From Hydrogenophilales bacterium 28-61-23 (GTDB taxonomy: Bacteria; Pseudomonadota; Gammaproteobacteria; Burkholderiales; Thiobacillaceae), in contig NCGJ01000001.1 of NCBI GenBank assembly GCA_002281555.1, positions 62,001 through 126,000 on the forward strand: 64,000 bases of DNA, read 5' to 3'. Shown here piece by piece: positions 32,252 through 40,523 of this stretch; position 1 is the first letter of the stretch, and each line of letters starts with the position of its first letter. Both the position numbers and the translations under genes were made by a program. The notes below the pieces were generated by a model. It did not search any database, was not told where the DNA came from, and saw only the letters and a list, made by a program, of their open reading frames with translations.

Positions 32252-33384
32252 CGATCATGATCACACGCAGACAATTCATCGCGACGGCACCGGGTCTCCT
32301 GGGCAGCGCACTGGCGATTTCCGGTTGTTCGCGGGAATCTGAATCGGATAGCTATGAGGCGCTGGCCAGTCGAACCTGGCGGCTGGGTGCCTTGAGCGGC
32401 GAGAGTGGCATAAGCGGTGTAAGCGGCACGGCGCTCGGTCGGGAACTGGTTCGCTATGCCACGCTGGCCCCGTCCAGCCACAATACCCAGTGCTGGAAGT
32501 TTGCGCTGGACGGCGACGGCCATGCCATCACGATCCTGCCGGACCTGTCGCGGCGCTGCCCGGCCGTGGACCCGGACGACCACCATATGTTCGTTTCGCT
32601 GGGATGCGCCGCCGAGAATCTTGTCCAGGCGGCACTGGCCCACGGGCTTAAGGCCGAGGTCAGCTTCGATGCCGCGAGAAATGCCGTTCACGTGGCGCTG
32701 GCACCCGTACCGGCCCAGACCACGCCCTTGTTCAAGGCCATTGCAGTGCGCCAGTGCACCCGCGGCGATTACGACGCCAAGCCGCTGCCCCGCGCGGAGC
32801 TGACCCTGCTGGAAAGGGCGGGCAGCTCCAACGGCGTGCGCATGCTGGTGATCACCGAGCGCACGGCCATGGAGCGCGTGCTCGAGCAGGTGGTTCAAGC
32901 CAACACCGCCCAAATGGCCGACCCGGCCTTCGTCAAGGAACTCAAGTCCTGGATCCGTTTCAACGGCACGGACGCTGTGCGTACCGGGGACGGCCTGTTC
33001 AGCGCGACCACGGGCAACCCGACGATCCCAACCTGGCTGGGAGAACTTGCGTTCGGCTGGTTCTTCACGCCCAAAGGTGAAAACGACAAGGTCGCCCGGC
33101 AGATTCGCAGTTCTGGCGGCATCGCGGTGTTCGTCGGCCAGGCAGTGGGCCGGGCGCATTGGGTGGAGGTTGGGCGTTGCTACGAGCGCTTCGCGCTGCA
33201 GGCCACGGCGCTCGGCATCCGCAACGCGTTGTTCAATCAACCCGTCGAGGTCGCTGCCATGCGGCCACATTTCGCCTCGCTGCTCGGGCTGGGCGGCCAA
33301 CGTCCGGATCTGGTCGTTCGCTTTGGCCGCGGGCCAGCGATGCCGCGATCACTGCGCCGGCCCGTTGCTGCGGTGCTGGTCTGA
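32248..33384 (+). CDS. exported nitroreductase-family (Acg-like) flavoprotein
   Basis: 378 residues. The N-terminus TRRQFIATAPGLLGSALAISGC combines a twin-arginine pair with a possible lipobox Cys, so it is probably a folded cofactor protein exported by Tat. The body fits Acg-type FMN-binding nitroreductases: APSSHNTQCWKF near 75, as in the phosphate-binding loop, and a VDPDDHHMFVSLGCAAENL helix. An insertion GALSGESGISGVSGTALG near 45-60 is repetitive. An alternative Met lies three codons in. The electron acceptor is unknown. Confidence 0.75.
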   Translation: MTIMITRRQFIATAPGLLGSALAISGCSRESESDSYEALASRTWRLGALSGESGISGVSGTALGRELVRYATLAPSSHNTQCWKFALDGDGHAITILPDLSRRCPAVDPDDHHMFVSLGCAAENLVQAALAHGLKAEVSFDAARNAVHVALAPVPAQTTPLFKAIAVRQCTRGDYDAKPLPRAELTLLERAGSSNGVRMLVITERTAMERVLEQVVQANTAQMADPAFVKELKSWIRFNGTDAVRTGDGLFSATTGNPTIPTWLGELAFGWFFTPKGENDKVARQIRSSGGIAVFVGQAVGRAHWVEVGRCYERFALQATALGIRNALFNQPVEVAAMRPHFASLLGLGGQRPDLVVRFGRGPAMPRSLRRPVAAVLV

Positions 33385-33414
33385 AGCAGTCGGCCCGACG
33401 AAGGAGGCACCGCG

Positions 33415-34281
33415 ATGACCGGAATCACATGGATGGCACTTGTTCTCGGCGGGTTCGTGGCCGCGTTGATGGTCTTGGCCACCTTCGGGCGGCAGCGCTG
33501 GACAGAAGCGACGCAGGCCTTGCTGGGCCAGCTTGAGGCGGCCCGCCTTTCCGCACCCCGTTTGCCTTACAACGCCCGCGAGATCGAAGGCTTGCCGGCC
33601 CCCGTGCAACGCTATTTCCGCGCCGTGCTCAAGGATGGTCAGCGCATGGTCACCGGCGTCACCGTGCGGCATACGGGCACCTTCAATGTGACCGGTCTCG
33701 GTAGCCGCGCAACGTGGATGCCGTTCACGTCGGAGCAGCGTGTACTGACGCGCCGGCCCGGCTTCGTGTGGAACGCGCGCATGACGCTGGTCCCCGGCAT
33801 CGCGATCTATGTGCACGACGCCTATGTGGCGGGTGTCGGCACTTTGCACCCTGCGGTCATGGGGCTCTTCTCGCTCACCCATCAGCACGGCAGCGGCGAC
33901 ATTGCCCGTGGCGAGCTGATGCGCTACATGATGGAAGCGGTCTGGTATCCGACCGCCCTGTTGCCCAGCCAGGGGACAACCTGGGTTGCGGTCGATGCGG
34001 TGTCAGCCGACGCCACCATGGTGGATGGCGACATCAGCATGACCATGCGCTTCACCTTCGACGCTGCCGGCCTGATCGAGACGGTGGCTGCAGCTGCCCG
34101 CGGCGCCCTGGTTGGCGGCAAGGTGGTAATGATGCCCTGGGAGGGTCGCCTATCGAACTACCAGGAACGCGCAGGCATGCGCGTGCCATTGACCGGTGAA
34201 GCCGCGTGGCTGGCGCCTGGCGGGCGTAAGCCCTACTTCCGCGGAAGCATCGTATCGGCAGCCTACGAGTTTTCCCGGTGA
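33415..34281 (+). CDS. DUF6544-type membrane-anchored protein
   Basis: 288 residues: one N-terminal membrane helix (ITWMALVLGGFVAALMVLA), then a soluble beta-rich domain with LPAPVQRYFRAVLKDGQ near 60, characteristic of the DUF6544/DUF6920 group, and LSNYQERAGMRVPLTGEAAW near the end. No enzymatic motif is visible. Ribosome site AAGGAGG. The stop overlaps the next, truncated gene by ATGA, so the two formed a unit; homologues of this pair are often next to CPBP proteases. Confidence 0.7.
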   Translation: MTGITWMALVLGGFVAALMVLATFGRQRWTEATQALLGQLEAARLSAPRLPYNAREIEGLPAPVQRYFRAVLKDGQRMVTGVTVRHTGTFNVTGLGSRATWMPFTSEQRVLTRRPGFVWNARMTLVPGIAIYVHDAYVAGVGTLHPAVMGLFSLTHQHGSGDIARGELMRYMMEAVWYPTALLPSQGTTWVAVDAVSADATMVDGDISMTMRFTFDAAGLIETVAAAARGALVGGKVVMMPWEGRLSNYQERAGMRVPLTGEAAWLAPGGRKPYFRGSIVSAAYEFSR

Positions 34282-34547
34282 CGCCGACCCTCGCGCCCTG
34301 GCTGCGCTGCCATCCCCTGCTGGGATACTACACAGCGGTCTTTTGCATCAGTTGGGGCGGCATCCTGATCGTTCTCGGCGCCACGGGCTTCGATCTTGTC
34401 GAACTGCGGCCGGTGGATACCGGCATCATCTTCGTGGCGATGCTGCTCGGGCCGTGCATCAGTGGGCTGGCCATGACGGCGTGGCTGGACGGCCGGGCGG
34501 GGCTGCGCGCTTTGAGACTAAGCTTGATACGGTGGCGGGTTTCGTAG
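34278..34547 (+). pseudogene. truncated CPBP-type (CAAX protease-like) membrane protein
   Basis: Only 89 residues remain: two N-terminal membrane segments (TAVFCISWGGILIVLG and IIFVAMLLGPCISGLAMTAW) and a loop DGRAGLRALRLSLIRWRV typical of the start of CPBP/CAAX-type intramembrane proteases, which are normally 220-300 residues. The catalytic EExxxR and HxxxN motifs are missing. The stop codon lies inside the first bases of a palindromic element, and no downstream remainder is visible, so this is most likely a decayed gene. Confidence 0.7.
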
Positions 34548-34616
34548 GGTGGATAAGCGCAGCGCATCCACCATCACCGCCGCCATTGGTGGATGCGCTG
34601 CGCTTATCCAGCCTAC
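34544..34616. repeat. 73-bp palindromic REP/MITE-like element
   Basis: Two 30-bp arms (34544-34573 and 34587-34616) are reverse complements at 29 of 30 positions, around a 13-bp loop. The arm core reads GTGGATAAGCGCAGCGCAT. Such hairpins occur as dispersed intergenic repeats in many proteobacteria. This one supplies the stop codon of the truncated CPBP gene, so insertion or recombination here probably destroyed it. It may also act as a terminator hairpin. Confidence 0.85.
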
Positions 34617-34652
34617 CGTGTTTCTTCTGCACGATTTGCGGCTGCGGGCCGA

Positions 34653-35300
34653 TTACTCCGCTAACCCGAGTCCGGGCAGCAACACCAACAGACCGCTGGT
34701 GAAAATCTCGACCGCGACGGCGGCCAGCAACAGACCCATCAAGCGGGTGGCGATGTTCACCCCGGTCTCGCCCAGCCAGTGGCTGACCGGTGTTGCCAGC
34801 CGTAGCATCAGCCAGGCGCTGCCGGCCACCAGCAGGCAGCAGAACACGATCAGCCCCAGGTGCAGCAGCGAGATCCGTTCCGTTGCATAGACGATGGTGG
34901 TGGAGATCGCCCCGGGCCCGGCCAGCAGGGGAATGGCGAGCGGCACGACGGCGATGTTGTCCTTGTTCTGCGCCTCCATCGCTTCCTCAGGCGTCTGCCT
35001 TTGCCGGGTCGGTGCCGCATGCATCATGGAAATCGCCATCAGCATGATCAGGATCGCGCCACCCACCTTGAACGAAGCGATGGTGATCCCGAACAAGGCC
35101 AGGATGGGCTGGCCGAGCACCGCCGCCAGGGACAGCACCACGGCCACGGAAATGCTCGCCACCCGCGCGATCTGCATCTTCTCGGCCTGGCTGTTGTTCG
35201 CCGTCATGCTGACGAACAGCGGCAGCGCGCTGATCGGGTTGACGATGACCACGAGGGCTACGAAGAACTTGACGTAATCGGCCCAGTGCAACATTTCCAT
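34653..35300 (-). CDS. MarC-family integral membrane protein
   Basis: 215 residues from the Met at 35300, which has GGGAG upstream; the frame is open to 35387. About six membrane helices, with the family motif VVIVNPISALPLFVSMT near residue 25 and AIPLLAGPGAISTTIVYA near 120. A hydrophilic loop, APTRQRQTPEEAMEAQNKD, separates helices three and four. MarC proteins are inner-membrane proteins once linked to antibiotic resistance, but their function is not established. It converges on the decayed CPBP gene. Confidence 0.88.
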   Translation of the reverse strand: MEMLHWADYVKFFVALVVIVNPISALPLFVSMTANNSQAEKMQIARVASISVAVVLSLAAVLGQPILALFGITIASFKVGGAILIMLMAISMMHAAPTRQRQTPEEAMEAQNKDNIAVVPLAIPLLAGPGAISTTIVYATERISLLHLGLIVFCCLLVAGSAWLMLRLATPVSHWLGETGVNIATRLMGLLLAAVAVEIFTSGLLVLLPGLGLAE

Positions 35301-35440
35301 GCGATCTCCCGAACAGGTCGGCTCGATGCCAAGCACCGACCCCATAACCACCCGCCCCGCCCCATGGGGGGGTGGCGCCAACGGCACTACCTTATTGATT
35401 CGGCCAGAGGAAGTTTGAACTGCCTCCCGCTCCCGCGCTA

Positions 35441-35575
35441 CCGCGCACCCCTCTGACCAAACCCCTCGGCAGATAGCTGTGAACGCGCAATGCCGAAGTT
35501 ATCGAACAGGGTGTTCACCACGTTCTGAGCGCGCTGTTGGGATATCGCCAACTCGGGTGTGCCCTGCAGATTGCC
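35441..35575 (-). pseudogene. ompA-like gene fragment
   Basis: 45 codons (GNLQGTPELA...GFGQRGAR) match the C-terminal part of the double-OmpA protein encoded at 40599-40736, at DNA level as well. They lack two codons (the Met-Glu before ISQQR) and carry scattered changes. The rest of the 35301-35798 gap has no gene. No start, signal or closing beta segment is present, so this is a relic of a duplication or of recombination, not an active gene. Confidence 0.7.
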
Positions 35576-35798
35576 GGCTATGTATGCCAGCAGACAGACG
35601 ACAAAAACTGTCCTCCATAAGCTCCAACCCGCCAAGCCAGGATGCAGTGCGCAAGGTCTGCACACAGAGCAATGCGTCATGGTCAAAACAGGCTGAGGAC
35701 ACGGCAATCGGAATTGAACTGAATAAGTTCGGTGCTGCATTTTTTCGTGTCGATCCATTCCTGCGTCAAGCAGGCTATTTATCTACAGGAGATTCGAA

Positions 35799-36389
35799 AT
35801 GAAAAAAAGTATTCTGTTTTTTTCCGCAATCATGCTCAGCGCACCGGTTTTCGCCGGTGACATTTCCCTGGGTGAACCCGGATACGGTGGAACGGGCTGT
35901 CCGGCCGGCACGGTATCCGTCACCTTGAGTCCGGATGCCAAATCATTGAGTTTGTTATTCGACCAATACCAGGTGGCCGTCGGTGGTGAGACTGGAAAAA
36001 GCTTTGACCGCAAGAGCTGCAACATCGCCATCCCGGTGCATGTGCCGCAGGGATTGAGCGTATCGATCCTGAAAATCGACTTTCGTGGCTTTAATCATCT
36101 GCCGCGATCGGCAACCTCCCAGTTCAATGTCGAATACTTCTTCGCCGGCACCAAAGGCCCGACATTCCAAAGAAAATTTCGCGGCCCCCTCGATGAAGAT
36201 TATTTGATCAATAACGAGCTCATCGCCGAGGCGATCGTTTGGTCGGGTTGTGGCGCGGACGTCAACCTGAGAACCAACTCGAGCATGAGAGTGAGCTCGC
36301 TTTATAACCAGGAAGCCATGGCCTCGATCGACTCCGAAGACGTCAATGCGGCCATTATTTACCAACTGCAATGGAAAAAATGTAACTAA
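35799..36389 (+). CDS. DUF4360-type exported protein (copy 1)
   Basis: 196 residues with a signal peptide (cut near PVFAG) and ribosome site AGGAG. The domain starts GCPAGTVSVTLSPDAKSLSLLFDQY, includes RKSCNIAIPVHVPQGLSV and ends QLQWKKCN. The four Cys in the mature part probably form disulphides. DUF4360 proteins are secreted and of unknown function, most familiar from fungi and some bacteria. A diverged paralogue follows, separated by a repeat element. Base composition is more AT-rich than the neighbours, hinting at transfer. Confidence 0.85.
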   Translation: MKKSILFFSAIMLSAPVFAGDISLGEPGYGGTGCPAGTVSVTLSPDAKSLSLLFDQYQVAVGGETGKSFDRKSCNIAIPVHVPQGLSVSILKIDFRGFNHLPRSATSQFNVEYFFAGTKGPTFQRKFRGPLDEDYLINNELIAEAIVWSGCGADVNLRTNSSMRVSSLYNQEAMASIDSEDVNAAIIYQLQWKKCN

Positions 36390-36504
36390 GGAAACGCTGA
36401 TTAATTCGATTCCGCTCGTGGTTCGACAGTCTCACCACGAACGGAATCAGAAGGTTGCCGTTCATCCTGAACTTGTCGAAGGATTTAATCAGCGCATCTC
36501 TAAG
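36386..36504. repeat. MITE-like interspersed repeat between the DUF4360 genes
   Basis: Outer inverted repeats CGCTGATTAA (36395-36404) and TTAATCAGCG (36485-36494) enclose a hairpin at 36408-36448 (arms GATTCCGCTCGTGGT and ACCACGAACGGAATC). A second segment at 36456-36483 reads CGTTCATCCTGAACTTGTCG. The parts resemble the dispersed TTCGACAAGCTCAGG-type repeats of many proteobacterial genomes. It begins at the stop codon of copy 1. Confidence 0.7.
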
Positions 36505-36560
36505 CGAATATCGGGTGGCGCTTGGGTTCCATCGCCGCCCTTTTTCGAGAGGAAAATTCC

Positions 36561-37148
36561 ATGAATTGGATATTGAAAAGTGTTTTCGCATGCGCATGGC
36601 TCGCCAGCCTGCCGGCATTGGCCCAGGAAGCCAATGGTTGCCCCGAGGGTAGCTACTCGATTGTCATGTCCCCCGATGGCACGACTTTGAGCATTTTGTT
36701 TGACCAGTTCACGATCGAAAGCAGCGGCATTTCAGGCAGAGGAATACAACGAAAAGTTTGCCGCATTTCGTCCCCGCTGAATTTGCCGGCGAATTATTCC
36801 ATCGGCGTTTACAAGGTCGATTACCGGGGATTTGCAAAACTTGTCGCAAAACAACAAGCCGAACTCGACGTCCAATATTTTTTAGGGCCACGCGACAACG
36901 AACACGGTCGCGTTTTCAAACGCAAAGTAAAAGGTCCCCATGAAGGGGATTATTTGTTTACGGAAACCATCGGCGCGGGGCAAATGAAACGGGTGGGGTG
37001 TGGCACTGCCGCCATGCTGAATGTCGGCATCACCCTCAGCCTGGATATCAAGCAGAAAACCGGCCAGGCCATGGCGTCCTTGGACACCACGGATGCAGCC
37101 CCGGGCGGAGCCCTGGTCTACCATCTGAATTTGAAGAAATGCCCTTGA
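36561..37148 (+). CDS. DUF4360-type exported protein (copy 2)
   Basis: 195 residues from the Met at 36561, preceded by GAGAGGAA; the longer frame from 36522 runs out of the repeat and is less likely. Signal peptide cut near PALAQ. The domain matches copy 1 along its length: GCPEGSYSIVMSPDGTTLSILFDQF, RKVCRISSPLNLPANYSI, DYRGFAKLVAKQQAELDVQYF and a final NLKKCP, with the Cys positions kept. Identity to copy 1 is moderate, so the duplication is old or the two were acquired together. No function is known. Confidence 0.85.
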   Translation: MNWILKSVFACAWLASLPALAQEANGCPEGSYSIVMSPDGTTLSILFDQFTIESSGISGRGIQRKVCRISSPLNLPANYSIGVYKVDYRGFAKLVAKQQAELDVQYFLGPRDNEHGRVFKRKVKGPHEGDYLFTETIGAGQMKRVGCGTAAMLNVGITLSLDIKQKTGQAMASLDTTDAAPGGALVYHLNLKKCP

Positions 37149-37187
37149 AGCGTCGTGGCAAAGCGTTCTCTATCGTGGGCGAAAACC

Positions 37188-37943
37188 CTACAGGCTACTG
37201 TCGCTGCTATACGGCTCGCGTAATACAACAGGTTTTACCGCTCGCTTGCGCAAGCGGATGTTGAGCATTTCGACGCCCACAGAAAAAGCCATGGCGAAGT
37301 AGATGTAACCCTTCGGTACATGATGGCCAAAACCGTCGGCGATCAGCACGACGCCAACAACAACAAGGAAGGACAGGGCCAGCATCTTGATCGTGGGATG
37401 GTCCGACACGAAACGGCCGATGGCAGGGGCAAACAGCATCATCAGGCCGACCGATGCGACCACGGCCGCGATCATCACGCCGACCTCACTGACCATGCCG
37501 ACGGCGGTGATGATGGAATCGAGTGAGAAGACCAGATCGATAACCATGATTTGCGCGATGACCCCGGCAAAGCTCGATGCCACCTTGCGCGATGCCTCAC
37601 CCTCTTCACCTTCGAGCAGTTGGTGTACTTCGCCGGTGCTCTTCCAGATCAGGAACAAGCCCCCGGAAATCAGGATCATGTCGCGCCCGGAAATAGCCTG
37701 GCCAAGTACCGTGAGTACCGGCTCGGTCAGGCCGACAATCCATGACAACACCAACAGCAGGCCGATGCGCATGAACATCGCAAGGAACAGACCGAGCCTC
37801 CGGGCGAACTCCTGTCTCTCGGGCGGCAATTTGTCGACGAGGATGGAGATGAAGATGATGTTGTCGATGCCAAGGACGAGCTCCAGGGCAGTCAGCGTGA
37901 AGAAGGCAATCCAGATTTCGGGAGTAAGCAGGAGTTCGATCAT
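37188..37943 (-). CDS. TerC-family integral membrane protein
   Basis: 251 residues with seven or so hydrophobic helices and the family's acidic membrane motifs: TALELVLGIDNIIFISIL near residue 20 and VIDLVFSLDSIITAVGM near 135. TerC/Alx proteins move or buffer metal ions, notably manganese, at the inner membrane. It has no CBS or CorC domain. It converges on the DUF4360 genes and stands 62 bp downstream of the transglutaminase gene on the same strand. Confidence 0.9.
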   Translation of the reverse strand: MIELLLTPEIWIAFFTLTALELVLGIDNIIFISILVDKLPPERQEFARRLGLFLAMFMRIGLLLVLSWIVGLTEPVLTVLGQAISGRDMILISGGLFLIWKSTGEVHQLLEGEEGEASRKVASSFAGVIAQIMVIDLVFSLDSIITAVGMVSEVGVMIAAVVASVGLMMLFAPAIGRFVSDHPTIKMLALSFLVVVGVVLIADGFGHHVPKGYIYFAMAFSVGVEMLNIRLRKRAVKPVVLREPYSSDSSL

Positions 37944-38005
37944 GGTCGGAAACAGGTGAATAACGCAGTAGTTGCGGCCGGACAGTCGGCATTATGCCGC
38001 CGTCG

Positions 38006-38884
38006 CTATCGGTCGACGGCGCTGACCTGCACGCTGACCATCGGTACCGGACGCTGTCCCGCCGGCCCCACGAAGCTGCCGGCCACCGGTGGTATGGCCT
38101 CCGGATGGCGGGAGACGGCAACCGGGATGTGTCGGTTGTCGGTGAGTACTCCGCTGGTCGGGTCGAAGCCTTTCCATCCCGGGCCGGGTAGATAAACCTC
38201 GGCCCAGGCGTGGGTAGAGGCATTTCCCGGCGCGGCATTGCCTATCGATGTGGCTGATATATCGAGGTAGCCGCTGACGAAGCGAGAGGCCAGGCCCAGG
38301 TGGCGGCAAGCCTCCATGAACAAGGCGGCGAAGTCGCGGCACGAGCCCCTTTGGAGCGACAGGGTCTGCGCCGGTGACTGCACACCCGGCTCCTCGCGCG
38401 CCTGGTAGACAAACCTGTTGGCAATGTCTCGGTTCAGGCGGTCGAGGAGAACGAAGGTTTCCATCGGCTCCCGCACGCAGCCGAGGCTGACCAGCCACTG
38501 GTTTACCGCCGAGCGGTCATCGACATAGACGCTCTGGCGGTAGGCCGCGAGATCGGGCTGTTCCTGCAGCGCATATTCAAACGGATAGGTCACCGCGTAG
38601 TCCGCTACAAGGAAGTCGAACGGGGCATCCTCGTACATCTCGACCCTTACGTTGCTGGCGATGCGCAGGCTATTCGACGGCGCCAGAAAGCTGACGCTGG
38701 CTACGGAGTTGTCGAGGGCGTCGCGGTGCCACCGAATGCGATGCGCGGGATGAATTTCCAGCGTCGACGACTCGATCCGCAGGGTATGGCTTTCACGTGG
38801 ACGCAGCAGGAGCTGGTGTGGCTGCAGCGTCACCGCTGTAGAGAATTCGTACTCCGTCACGTGGCTGATGATGAGGCGTCGCAT
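38006..38884 (-). CDS. transglutaminase-like cysteine protease family protein
   Basis: 292 residues, no signal peptide. An N-terminal beta-sandwich domain (ISHVTEYEFSTAVTLQPHQL, LRPRESHTL) precedes a transglutaminase core with Cys in QRGSCRDFAALFMEACRHLG, His in ASTHAWAEVYLPG and Asp in GFDPTSG, the full catalytic triad. This is the cytosolic YebA/BTLCP-type group thought to cleave or cross-link peptides. The start follows the haemolysin III stop by 16 bp, so the two are probably co-transcribed. Confidence 0.88.
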   Translation of the reverse strand: MRRLIISHVTEYEFSTAVTLQPHQLLLRPRESHTLRIESSTLEIHPAHRIRWHRDALDNSVASVSFLAPSNSLRIASNVRVEMYEDAPFDFLVADYAVTYPFEYALQEQPDLAAYRQSVYVDDRSAVNQWLVSLGCVREPMETFVLLDRLNRDIANRFVYQAREEPGVQSPAQTLSLQRGSCRDFAALFMEACRHLGLASRFVSGYLDISATSIGNAAPGNASTHAWAEVYLPGPGWKGFDPTSGVLTDNRHIPVAVSRHPEAIPPVAGSFVGPAGQRPVPMVSVQVSAVDR

Positions 38885-38900
38885 AAGGGGTGCTTGTTGC

Positions 38901-39539
38901 CTAGGCCGAGTACCACAGCACGGCGAAGAAATGGCAGGTGGTGCCGGCCAGGACGAAGAGGTGCCAGATGAAATGGCCGAATTTATAACGCGCGTCGGTC
39001 AGGTAGAAGAACACCCCGATGGTGTAGGCCAATCCGCCCGCCACCAGCCAGATCAAGCCGGCGGTGGAAACGCGCTCCAGCAAGGGAACTGCCGCGATGA
39101 CCACCAGCCAGCCCATGGCCAGATAGAGCCCGGTCGACAGCAGGGGATGCGATAGTTTGCCGAACGCCTTGAGCGCCAAGCCAACGGCGGCCAGCGCCCA
39201 GATCAAACCAAATAGCGTCCATCCCCACGCACCATGCAGAACGCCGAGCGCGAAGGGCGTATAGCTTCCGGCGATGAACAGGTAGATGGTGCCGTGGTCG
39301 ATCTTTTCGCACCGGCATTTGGCCTGCCCTGGCGGCAACGCGTGATAGAGCGCCGAGCTGAAGTACAACATGATCATGGTGACGGCGAAGACGCCGACGC
39401 CGACGATGTTCGCCACATTGCCTTGACGCGCCGCCGAGAGGATAAGTACCGGCGCGACGGCCAGCGCCGCAAGAAAACCCAAGCCATGGCTGAGGCTGTT
39501 GGCGATTTCTTCCTGTCTTGATTGGGGGCGATCTCTCAT
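38901..39539 (-). CDS. haemolysin III (PAQR/YqfA) family membrane protein
   Basis: 212 residues from the Met at 39539; the frame extends to 39638 without a better site. Seven hydrophobic segments and the PAQR-type motifs NSLSHGLGF, FSSALYHALPP, KIDHGTIYLFIAGSYTPF and the C-terminal FGHFIWHLFVLAGTTCHFFA, whose His and Asp residues bind zinc in this family. Bacterial members affect membrane lipid homeostasis; true haemolysis is not implied. Confidence 0.88.
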   Translation of the reverse strand: MRDRPQSRQEEIANSLSHGLGFLAALAVAPVLILSAARQGNVANIVGVGVFAVTMIMLYFSSALYHALPPGQAKCRCEKIDHGTIYLFIAGSYTPFALGVLHGAWGWTLFGLIWALAAVGLALKAFGKLSHPLLSTGLYLAMGWLVVIAAVPLLERVSTAGLIWLVAGGLAYTIGVFFYLTDARYKFGHFIWHLFVLAGTTCHFFAVLWYSA

Positions 39540-39646
39540 GTTGGCGCTTTCTCGCGCGATGCGCGAACCATCCCGGCCGGGCTCAGCGCCAAGTCGCGCT
39601 CGAGCCGCAAGGCTCGTGTCCGGAATGCCGCCTTGCACAGCGGATG

Positions 39647-39913
39647 TTACTTGTCGCCCTTCGCCGCATCCTGAATGTTTTCACCGGTCTTTTCGATCCG
39701 CTCTCCGGTCTTCTCCAATGCCTTGTCGACGGCCTGTCCGGATTGTTCCGCCGGGCCCGCCTTCGGCTGTCCGAAATTCTCAACCGCCTGGTCGACTTCC
39801 TTGCCGGCTTTTTCCATCGGGCCTTCCTGCTTCTGGCAGCCGGGTAGCGCGAAAAACAATGCGCTCATGATCATGAACGCGCTGACGGTCTGACCGAATT
39901 TCATCTGTTTCAT
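39647..39913 (-). CDS. small lipoprotein with amphipathic helix repeats
   Basis: 88 residues from the Met at 39913 (ribosome site AGGAG). The lipoprotein signal ends LPGC. The mature 60 residues repeat short Lys/Glu-rich blocks (MEKAGKEVDQAV, AVDKALEKTGERIEKTGENI), likely one long amphipathic helix. The blocks resemble those of the BON lipoprotein just upstream (AGKKLDDAANTAGMKIEESVDKVGAKL), so the two may share ancestry. It probably lies in the ompA-BON transcript. Confidence 0.75.
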   Translation of the reverse strand: MKQMKFGQTVSAFMIMSALFFALPGCQKQEGPMEKAGKEVDQAVENFGQPKAGPAEQSGQAVDKALEKTGERIEKTGENIQDAAKGDK

Positions 39914-40026
39914 GATGTCTAGCTCCTGTTGTTGGCCCGCTTGACGCGGAAAATTCACTGACCATTGAGAAAAGCGCCAGGCTCGATACGGCTGTAACAG
40001 CTCGTCGGCTCCGCCTGTCATTCTGG

Positions 40027-40449
40027 TCATCGGGTCGGTTTTACCTGCAGATGGTTTTCAACTTCTTTTACGCCAGCCACCGCTTCCGCCAGCGCTTTTG
40101 CCCGGTCGAACTCCGACTGCGAGTCGACCGATCCGGTCAATGTCACCACGCCTTTGACGGTGTCGACGCCGATGCGCAGCGTCTTCAGTCCGGGCTCGGA
40201 ATAGAAGGCGCTTTTGACCTTGGCCGTAATCTCGGCATCGTCGATGGCAACGCCGGCTTTCTCGCTTTTTTCGTTCAGTTTTGCACCGACTTTATCGACG
40301 CTTTCTTCGATCTTCATGCCCGCTGTATTTGCCGCGTCGTCCAGCTTTTTACCCGCGCTTTCGGCAGGCCCCGGCTTGTCGCATGCGGCGAGGCCGGCCA
40401 CGAGCAGCATCGAAATGCCGAGTAACTTGAAGTTTTCCGTGGTTTTCAT
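40027..40449 (-). CDS. BON-domain lipoprotein (OsmY-like)
   Basis: 140 residues from the Met at 40449; lipobox LAGLAAC. A Lys/Glu-rich amphipathic stretch (about 25-65) is followed by one BON domain (about 70-138): DDAEITAKVKSAFYSEPGLK, then KGVVTLTGSVDSQSEFDRA and VEN HLQVK at the end. BON domains bind phospholipid at the periplasmic membrane face and are typical of osmotic stress proteins. It lies 74 bp downstream of the ompA-like gene on the same strand. Confidence 0.88.
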   Translation of the reverse strand: MKTTENFKLLGISMLLVAGLAACDKPGPAESAGKKLDDAANTAGMKIEESVDKVGAKLNEKSEKAGVAIDDAEITAKVKSAFYSEPGLKTLRIGVDTVKGVVTLTGSVDSQSEFDRAKALAEAVAGVKEVENHLQVKPTR

Positions 40450-40523
40450 TCTGGCTCTCTTTCCTGGTGGTTTTCCGGCTTCGGCAACAGCGCCGAAGCC
40501 GGGGATCGAAGCTATCCGCATGG

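Noticed and set aside
35438-35758. 106-codon minus frame as a gene
   Set aside because: Only its last 45 codons resemble OmpA; the N-terminal part is unrelated and there is no ribosome site, so it is listed as a relic.
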